Of a stretch of 64,000 nt of DNA, positions 37,101-48,061 are shown piece by piece. Below the pieces are notes generated by a model. It had not been told where the DNA came from. It did not search any database and saw nothing but the letters and a program-made list of their open reading frames with translations. The stretch is from Dirofilaria immitis (taxonomy: Eukaryota > Nematoda > Chromadorea > Rhabditida > Onchocercidae). The position numbers were made by a program, and so were the translations under genes. Where the stretch lies: NCBI GenBank assembly GCA_024305405.1, contig JAKNDB010000103.1, forward strand, positions 310,001 through 374,000, read 5' to 3'. Numbering within the stretch: the first letter of the stretch is position 1; each line of letters opens with the position of its first letter.

Positions 37101-40100
37101 TGTAAGAATTCGAAAATTTTATTTATTCCTGAATCAAATATGTAACGCAGTAGCCACACTGTTTCAAAGTTTTTCAAAAACTCTTAAGCATAGACATAGC
37201 TAGAACTTATTAACTTTTTTATTTGAATTGAGAACTGTTTTACTATACCATAAGTTTTTCGGACTTTATTTAAATTATATTTATGCTAAAAATGTATTAT
37301 TTAAAGAAAACAAAGTGGCAATGAGAATGGAAAAATCAATTTCATATTAAAAAATTACCGCAGTTCCAAATGATTTTGTCATCTGCGCAAGTTGTTCTTT
37401 TCTTTCCTAAAAGGAAAAAATAAAAATAATTTCGATGTAGCTACTTCTATTTTTTCGCTTTATAGTCCTCTAGCCTTAAAGAAAATTCTAATGTTATCGA
37501 ACATCGAGAAATTCATGCTTTTGTTTTCCTAGAAAAATATTTATTTTAACAACTTTTTACGCACTTGTAAAGTGCATGCATTTTATTGTAATTACAAATT
37601 TTTTAATTACTGACAATAAAACTAAGAAAAGTATTAAAACCAGAATCGATTACATATATATTTCTCAATTAAAATTATTGCGTAATAATAGTTTTTATGA
37701 CGAAACCAATAGTACTAACAATAATACATGAAAAAGGAAAACTAATCTAAATTATGTTGAACACGATCAAAAGATTAATCCTAGTTTTCTGAAAATTTCT
37801 GATAAGTTTATAAAATTTCCCATTTGATTAAGACGATTGTAGAGATGCCAAATTATACATTTTAGACATCATCTACTTCAAATAAAAATCATACGATAAA
37901 ATACGGAACCTTCATTCTATGTTTTAATTCATCGAGCCGATGTTGCAAATATTCACAATTAATCCATTTTTTATATTCATTTCGCGATAAAGTTTCCAGC
38001 AAGAATGTCATGTGGCTAATCATATCAGATTTTTCATTTTCCTCACTTTCGTTTTCAGTGCTCTAGAAAACAACGAGTTTACGGAAAAGCCATAGCTGAA
38101 AATCAGAAGCGGTCAAATAAAATTACAATTTATTTAATGATTTAAAATATGCATTAAAGTATTTGGTTATAATCATATTTGTAGCGAAGATTTGAAATAA
38201 AGTTAAGATTTTGCTTACGAATCAGATATATAATAAATCTGAAAAGAAAAAATTCCGACTTGGTTACTGAGCCAATTTAGAAGATTATTGCAGTTTTTAT
38301 CAAATGATAAAAACAGAGGTTGAACATTCTTCATATGTTGCAGCAGAGCCTGCAAATCGGAACGTAGTTTGCGGTATTCGCTAATACTTTGTTCGCTGCT
38401 TGGAGCACGCGTCTTCAGCAATGCCATCCTTTCATTTTCTACTTCTTGCACTTCGCGAAGACAATGCTAAATGCAAATAATAAGTGATATATGATGAAAA
38501 AAATATTTGTGTTTTCTTAATGTCGGTTACTACCATCACTATGTTGCTGTTGTGGTTATGACGTAATACATTATCGTGACTTTTTAACCAAAACCAGTAC
38601 GTTATATAACCTATATTAAAGTTATATAACGTATTCATTTCGAAACTATAACAATCTTGTTAGTACTATTCAAAAATACCAACCGCTACTTGATTAATTG
38701 CTTGTTCTAAAGTATTCAAATCAGTGACTACGGTGGACATTTGTTGACGCGCCATAATAAGCCACTTCTGAAGACGACTGTGTTTGACATCTTGTAAATC
38801 TAATGTTGAGACAGCAACATTTTCACCACTCGGTAATGTAATTTTGGTTCGTTTTTCCAATAATACATTTCCTTGAAGAAGTGATGTTGTTTTTGTTGGA
38901 ATTTTCTGCAAATTTCCAGGAAAAGAATATCAATAAAGCACCGAAATTTGAAGAATAAAAGGAAAACAAAGTTCGCAAGTCGTTCAAAAGCTATTCAAAG
39001 AATTCCGTAAATTACTGAGTTTTAATTTATCTAACCCTTCACTTCTCATTTCTATTTTAGCATTTGCTAATGCATATTTTTAGATTTCACATTAGGCTAT
39101 GACCAGGAAATTTCCTGAATTAAATAATGCCGAAATATGAGGTAACAAAACGTCTTGTAAGTAATTTGAAGCAATTTTGAAAAATCCAAAATTATTCAAA
39201 AATATACTCGATTTATGGTGCTGATACGTCTTCTTAGTTCATAAAGACGATTGTTAATAACATGCTGTACTTGATCATTCGCAAGTCTAACAATGTCATC
39301 GCGAATCTTCTCGCAGTGTTGCAACAACTCATCTCCATTGATCAGATTGCGTTTCTCACGTTCCGAACGCGTGATTATTTCTTCAATCTAGAAAAATTTG
39401 AAGAGTTTTTATGAAAGTTCCGATAGTCAAAATCTGAAATATAAAAATCCAAAAATCAAAATTTTCAGTAGTTCCCCGGTATAAATTGAATTTTGAAGGA
39501 AAAATAATTTTTAGCAAACCTTAGTTACAGTATTTTCAAATTCACGCCATAATTTGGAAAGTTCTTCCAAATGCGGTTTCAATTGTTGAAATTTTTCGCA
39601 GTTTCCAATGATGTGCTTTCGCATTGTTTCATAACGCAATCAACTTCTTCCAAGGAAGCTAAAATTCAAAAAAAATTGTTTCTAAGGATGCTAAAAAATT
39701 CAAAAAAAAGATAAAATGGAGACAATCATATTAACCCGAAAAGAATACAGAAGATAACTTAAGACTGAGAACGCCAGTTGCTTTAATAATCGAAATCTTT
39801 TTACTTAATTCACTCATTCGCTTTTCGATAGAACCTAAAAGGATACGGAAAAAAAAATTAATAAACACCTTCACTATACAGTTCCTTTATGCGTGTAAGA
39901 AGTCGTTTAAATTTCTTCATCGGAGCGCTGTCTGCTTCCATCTAAAATTTTAAAAATGTATTAATTTCAAATGAATAAATATTTGACATGAAAATATCGT
40001 TACAAGCTTCAAATAAGTTTAAGAAATTGGAAAGCAAATTTAAAAAAAAATACCTTATATTCTTTAACAGACTTTTGAATAGCAGTAGCTGAATCACTAG

Positions 40101-43100
40101 ATTTCCAGCGTTCCATCTTCTGAATTAGGGCTTTTGCATCAGAAAGCAGCTGATAGTGTGCTTGCACACAGTAGAGATATTGCAAACGACGTGGGGCTGA
40201 AATTGCTAAAGTATTAAATCGAATTTTCAACGGTTCTAACAATTCGATGGCAACTTCGCGTTCGTCTATTCGTCGGTTGAGATAGATGGACTGGAATTGT
40301 TCCGATCGATAGGAAATTCCGAGAAGTACATCTGCAAAAAATATTCTTAATGTAGCATACGATAGTATGAGGGTAGTACATATCTAAAAGACTGTGTAAG
40401 AATATTTATTATCTAAGAATATTTATCCAATTTTTGAATATTACTAATAAAATTTGAAAATAAGCATTTCTCAGCTGCACATTTCCTCATGCAAAAAAGC
40501 AGTTGTTATACTGGAATAATTTCAAAACCTTATGATGGCTGATTGATTCATTGATATTCGATAATGATAACTGAGCATCGTCTAATCGTTTCTCCACTGG
40601 ATTCTGTATTATTTGTTCTGCAGTACACAACCATTGTACCAATTCAGATAATTTTCCGGGAAGTTCACCTTCTAACCTATGACTCCAATCTTCCAGTAGA
40701 ACTCCGATCCTTTTCCAACTACAAATGATATTTTCTTTCGCGAAAATTTTAGGTATTTAAAACCAAAAATTTATTTTGAAATTGTAATTAACAATTAGAT
40801 AATACTTTGCATATTGAAGCAGAATGATAACACAGAGTATTTAAATAGATAGCTTTCGAATGAGAAAACTGGATATATGCCAGCTAATTATGACAGTGCT
40901 TTTATGTTTACCAACAAACTGGATATATGCCAGCTAATTATGACAGTGCTTTTATGTTTACCAACACTGATTTTTGAAAGAAATGGATACTTAATTCACT
41001 TTAACTTCTTCATTTGCGCCACTATTCAAAATGTAAATTCATTAAAATAATTCCTTATTGCTTTTTTCCTATGCAATATACAGTGGCGGTAAAATTCGTG
41101 TTCTAAAATACAAAGAATCCCATATCTAATTTTAATGGCTAATTTCATACATACAGTTTTGACGAAGAAAAAAGGAGCACAAATACAAAATTGATAGTAT
41201 TTTCAAGAAAAACTCGCAAAAACTGAATTCCTTTTTGTTACGAAACTACAAATCTGATTTAATTAATTCTTCAAACTATTTGCTGTTAATTAGTAAAATC
41301 AAGTATCGAGTATCTTATGATAGTTACTGTTATTGTGTTCAAAAAATCATATTGTTAAAGGGCACACTCCTTCTGAATTCTTTCACAAGTAAAAATTGTT
41401 TTTTACAAATTTTGTTAATCTTTTTTATTTTAGTTTATCAGTTTACTTTCACTGTTTATCTTATCGCCTTCAAAGAACAAAACTAAACCTGTTGAGACTC
41501 TAGCTAATATTTGATTCTACTAAGAAGGATGTATTTTTGTCAGCATGAAAAGAATGCTTCCGTCCACAAATCTAAAAACGATCTACAAAAAGGCTCGCTT
41601 CAACCAGTGTCAGGAAACATGAATTTGTTGTATATTGATAAAAACAAAATATCAAAAACATTGTTTCTACTTAATTTTCCCTTCCATTCATCATCATATC
41701 TCGGAGATTGATGATAATGATAACTGACATTAACAATTCATTTTTTATTTTTTTATAGGTAAAAACGGAAAAAGTGAATGAGACTTTTCAGTCAAAGTAG
41801 CAATCGGCAGATTTCAGGAAAATATAGAGCAGTATTCACAATATATATGAACATCTTTCCTATTATTACTGTTCAGAATTTAATATATATATTTTTATCA
41901 AACTAGCGAAACACTAACACAAATCTGGATCTGCCGAAGAAATTTCCAAAAATCCCTTCTAGGGACTATCTAAGGATTCTCAAATCAGTCACTGATCATA
42001 GCAATTCTTTCACACTGCTAAATAATATTTAATATGTGTTCTTGATTTCAATATGAGTTATAAGTTTACCTGGTGTCAATTTGATTCCATTCACCTTCCG
42101 GCAGTGTATTAATACGTTCGCGAAATGAATAATAAGCATTGCGATGCTCAAAGTATTCTTTGCGTAATGATAGATATATCTGCAATATGTATGCAAATAA
42201 AAATTAAATTGAGCTTAGTACAAGCAATATTTTTATCACAACTGTGATAATTAAACTCAACTAAATGGTGCTAGTAACTTTCATATTATTTATATACTTA
42301 CTAAATTATGATGCATATATTTTTGAGAATATGTTGAAAACTAAGCAATTACATAAGTAGTTCCTAATTATTAGGAACTATAGTTTTTAAAGATATTTAA
42401 CTTACACTTATTGTTGTTTTATTTGAATGCGAAACAGTAAAATTAATAAGAAAATTCCAATGTGAAAAATAAGAATTAAAAATTGAAAGATCACCAAAGA
42501 ACTAAATAGCATTAATAATAGCATTAAATTATTCTTATACGATTCCACTTGAAGGAAGCGCTTATTAGAATACAGTTTCTGTAGATAAAAATGTTGAGTG
42601 ATTTCATCCTTTTATTTAACGATATTGAAGAAAGATTCAAGATGCTCAAAGCATTTCCCATTCAAACAAATCGTCAATCATTGGATAAATTGCTATCGAT
42701 TTGATTATCGACTCCTTGTTAAAATTGGGTATTTTATGCTAACCATTTGTCAAAACGACTTTTCGCAGTTACCTCATATTGGTCGTAAAGTGATGCACCG
42801 ATGGAAGATCTTAAGATGTTCAAGGTATTTTCCATCCAGGAAACCAATGAATGCTCATCAATCATTGGAAATGTAGCGATCGGTCGGAGATGTTTTAGAG
42901 TACGAATGAACTGTGATACATAAGTAATCACAGACCGCTTATCTGATTTATCACACAACATATCCTCTACATCTAATAATGGTCGTATGTGCAAATATTC
43001 CTTTGCTATTCGAAATGCCTGAAATTTTTTAATACGTAGTGGAAGCGAAATTAGTTAAAAGCAAAAGTATAGCACAAAGTATATTCCATGAGAATTTGAA

Positions 43101-46100
43101 TACTACAGAATTAATACAAAGTAATGAATTACTGTTTCAGACAATTTAAAACTCCAATCCTTAATTTTAAACATTGCGTTAATTTATTCACCTGTTCAAG
43201 ATTCGCTTTTGGAGTATTTCGACGTACGATATCCATGTCAATCAGCTCGGGTTTTACACGATGTATCAGAGCGTTAAAAGCAATCCCATCACGCCAACTT
43301 TTATCCATATCAGTCAGATTTATGTTATAAGGTCTAAAAGATACCTTATACACATATTTCTTTAATTTTTGATGTATTATCTTAGAATTACTTCTGGAAT
43401 TATTTACTCGATTTTTCCATCTTTTAATTCTTTTTTCCTAAGTATCTCAATTTTGAGAAATTCATAGTTTCTGCAAAAACATCTGTGTCTTACTACCTTA
43501 TTTAAACTAAGACTGAAAATCATTTTGAACTAATTCATTACTTACTTTCTTGATGTATAAAGAGTATTTTGAAAAAACCAATCAATTTTTAAAGTACCTC
43601 GCAAGTTGTGCATTTACCCATCGTAATATTACACGATCAACAGGTGCTTTTAGATGTCCAATACGTAACTGGTATGGTAATTTGTTAAAGGGACCACTTT
43701 CGTTATTAATTTTAGACGTTGATGGACTGTTGGCTAATTCTAGCTCAAATCCCCATTCTTTCAATAATTGAACATTGGTCTCAATCTGTAAAAAGATATT
43801 TGGAACATAAGAAAAATACTTGGAACATTTTTTGGAGAAATTTCACAAAACTAAATTTTTCGGTACTTGGAAATGGAGGATCATCTGCCAAATGAGTCCA
43901 CATATTATTCGAGGATTTCCATTAGCTATATCTGTTGGATTATTGTTGACCAAGTCAAGACCACGACGGCGCAAAGCTGCTAACGCTGTTGTTAAATTGC
44001 TGATATGGTGTACCCGTTTTGATTCTTTTGTCTTATTAACTGGCTAAAAGTTTTGAAATTTCATTGGATTTTTGTTAGAAAAAATTCTGAAAAATCAGGT
44101 ATACGTGAAAGAAATATACTAATAGTGTTAAAATTTCAAAATCCAATCAAATAAATAAATCCTCTTTTAACAGATTCGAAAGCGAATGAAATTTCATTTC
44201 CTTTTAATTTGCTTCTTAATTTCATAGTACTATCAAATTCTGAATATGAAGAAACACTAATCCGAACTATGAATTTTCACTCATATAGTTTTTTATTCCC
44301 ATTTAATTTTCATTAGATCATTACATTCATAATAAATCAGAACTTTTCAGAGAAACTTGAAAGCATTTATAGTGCTAAAATCAGATTTCGATCATTCTGT
44401 GTAATAATGAATATTCAAGAGGATAATACCAGTGCTTCACCGGTGAGAACTTCGATAAGATGGCATAACAGCACGCCATCTTTGAGATCTTCAAATAGGT
44501 CTTCCACTAGGTCTGACGAACTGTGCTGAAAAGATTATGAAGAACTTTAGCAAGCCTTGCTGAAATGATAAGAATTTAGGTCTCACCATATTTTAGAATA
44601 CAAATCTTATTATTTCTAAGATGATAACCTAAACAGAGAGGATAATGTAAGATGATAAAGTCAAAATCCAATATGCTTGCCGAAATTATCAAACAAAATA
44701 AGTGGTATGAGGACGGATACGAATGAAATGAATAAACTGGAGGGTCAGAGTTTAGTAATACGAGTTTTTATATGAATTTGTGCATAAATAAGTACTGGAT
44801 AGTATATACTGAACATTTATTTATGCTTCTGATAGAAAATAGGATGATTGTATCTTATTCACATCCCAATACTATATGTATCCATTAGCATAAAATAATA
44901 GCAACAAAAGCAATGATAAAATATTGATTTTTATTTTAAAATTTTGTAACACACATTTAATATAGCATATGAAACAATATAGCATTGCAATCATCCTATT
45001 TTCTATCACTTGATAACAGCGTAGAAAGTAGATGAAAATGATGCTAATGTTTCATATGCTATATTAAATTTGCTTGCTACGCTTCCAAATGCAAATATGC
45101 TATATTTTGCCTATTTCATAAGTTCTTATCATAAGCAGAGTCACTGAAAAAAAGCCATGAAATCCATGATTGGAAATTCAAATAAATCATTTGATAGGTT
45201 AGACGATAACCAGAATTAAAAATTTGTGTTTGGACAAAAAAACTGTCGTAATTTTGAATGTCAATGTAATTCGTAGAAGTTAGAAAATTCAATTAGTTGC
45301 TAATTACTCCCGATATTATTATTATCAATGAGAAAATCTAAAATTCCGTTCCCGCAACTAAAATTATTTACTTGAAAAATCAAACAGTTTCTTCTACATT
45401 GTCGTTTACCTATTATTTCAAAAGAAATTTCAAAATAAATTGAAAGGAGAATTATTTTTTGTCTTGCTCAAATAATCATGAATTTAAGGTTTAACAAAAT
45501 AAATTTTTAACGACGCACAATAACTTGGATATTGAACTGCAACTGATTTGCAGAAAAATGAAAAATTTTAGTAAGATAAATAAAAAAGAATGGATGATAA
45601 GCACAAAAATTTAACAAAACGTTTTTGGAATTTATAAAAATTGAAACGTTTAATTGTTCTGATCAGTCACTAAACTTCGACGCACTACTGTCCGTCGTCC
45701 TAAATCTTTCACATTCAGATGGGATCTATATGCAACACCGTTTAAATATGAGTTCTGCAAAATCATTCCGTTTTAAGATGAACTTAAATTCTTTGTGAAA
45801 ATATTTTTCAAATTAGAATTGAAATTGAACCAGGTTTTCTTTCAAAATTTTTAGTATGCGTTTTTGTTTTGTCCCGTAGAAATTATTTTCCCTAAAACAA
45901 AATTTGACATAAATATTTCAGATTGTAATAACTGCAGAATGATAAATTTATGATTGATGAAATATATATTTATGAGTTTTTCAATGAAGTATATTGGAAA
46001 TGTTAAATTTCTCTCATAATAATTGGCAAAAGAGCAAAGGAAACATGCAGGTCTATGAATGCTTTTGAAGAGAAAAAATATTCAATAATAAATCGAATTT

Positions 46101-48003
46101 CATGGTAAGCTATGCAAGAGTAGATTCCTATCGGCTTAATTTCTAAATTACTGTATCATCATAAAAAGCATGTAATGATATTTTAACCTCGACAGAATTA
46201 AAATTGACAAGAAGTTTAAGAACTCCGTGTCAATTAATTATTTTTTCATCAGAAAGGAAGATCGTTTGACTTTGCGAAATTTCTCTTTTCAAAATAATTT
46301 TAATTGAAGATTTACAGATATTCATATTTTCCGATTAAATTTTAACAATATTTGTAAGATAGGGGATTTTATTGCAATTTTTATTAAAGCGTAAAACATT
46401 ATCGGAAAAGGATGATTTGGGTAATCCCAGATTATTTAAATTTATCTAAAATTGGCTTTAATAATATGAATTTTTATGAAACTTAATAATTCAATTCTTA
46501 TTTAACAAGAAGCAGTTAAAAGGATTCAAAGAGTTTTTTCAATAAAGCAGTTTCATTCAATCGCATCTTATTCAAAAGTTCCGTCTCCATTATTCAAATG
46601 TGATGGACAACTGACCAACGCAACTACTGCACAGAAAAGTGATGGATAATCGAAAAAAAAAGATCTTAAACATAACGGAAATAAAATAGGGTGAATAAGA
46701 TTGAAATTAACCGTTTCAAGATGATAATTGACCCATTTGGTGAATGTCTTCTTCTGCATTTGATCGTGTTCATCTGAAATTGAATTTAGGCTAGTATGTG
46801 ATACACATTAATCCATTCATAATATGTATAATTTCTTCAGGAAAAAAGATAATTTGCCTAATTTATGGATTATATAGACCATAATCAATTTTGCATAATC
46901 TGGTTTTAGATTTGGATACAAGTGACTGCTCCGTATCCTCGAATACTGATTTTACGAATATTCACTGTCTTCTTAGGTCTACTGGAATATTCAGTATCGT
47001 TTCTTCTAAAATTTTTTTCTTTCATCGATATACTTATTATGATGATAGAAAAAATGCTGAATAGGAACAGCAAGAAGTGCTATAATATTCTCCACTAAAC
47101 TTATGTACTATCGAAATAATGAGAATTGTGGCGTCTCAACATAATTATCCTACTGGTAATAAATTTAACAATCACTGGGGAGATGCTGTTACAGTTTTCG
47201 ACATAACATATAGCTATCACCAAATAACGCTTGATGAATTCAAGAAAAGACAATGAAACTTTTAACTGGCAACATAGTGATTATAGCGAGTGACAATGGA
47301 GTCATAGAAGGTAACAGCATCAGATGACAAGGAAACACAGGAGAAAGCGGGGACTATTCATCTGATACATTATTGACAATTCGATTCACTTTCAATTAGT
47401 TATTTGACGCACAGACGTTACGTAGATATGAATACTAGTAGATTGATATGTCTGCTCTCCAATATTTTGAGTCTATCACTATAAAGGCAATAATAATAAT
47501 AATAATAAGACAGGTTCTGTTGAGCAAATTTTATCTTACACAGCATAAAGTTAAACTCAAGATGGCATCTCTTCCTTTCATAAGAGTTACCTATCTTTGT
47601 TGTTCATTTTCAAATTTAATTATTCCTAAATTCTTATCTGATGCTTTGACGATAAATAGCTATTACAAGTTACTTTTTAGGATTTAAAATCTAAATATTA
47701 TTAGTTAAAAACTGAGAGCAGTGATAACTGTCTATTATATTATATGTTGCAATAATGATTACAGAGAAAGATTGAAAAAGCTTACGCAGAAAGAATGGAA
47801 AGCATGCACAGCATGTTGGGGACATGTACATGTATTTCTGCAAATGATACAATTCAGAAAAGTAAAATAACGTAGTGTGATCCAGCGTAGAACAAGTAAT
47901 CGAATGTTAGTAAGACTGTCACCATGCACATATATTTTCGTTTAAAATAAGGATGGTAAAATGAACACACAAATACATATACACACACACACACACACAT
48001 ACA

Positions 48004-48061
<58 letters not shown>

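Larger units (their letters stand above)
43867..46773 (-). other. anc-1 first calponin-homology domain (CH1)
   Basis: Exons 46712-46773 (MQKKTFTKWVNYHLET), optional 45671-45754, 44430-44525 (DLFEDLKDGVLLCHLIEVL) and 43867-44043 (RVHHISNLTTALAALRRRG ... IICGLIWQMILHFQ). The order KTFTKWVN, LFEDLKDG, LIEVLTGE, N-x5-AL, IVNGNP-like ANGNPRI and LIWQMILHFQ is the standard actin-binding CH1 signature. CH1 plus CH2 gives ANC-1 its F-actin attachment at the protein N terminus. Confidence 0.95.
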
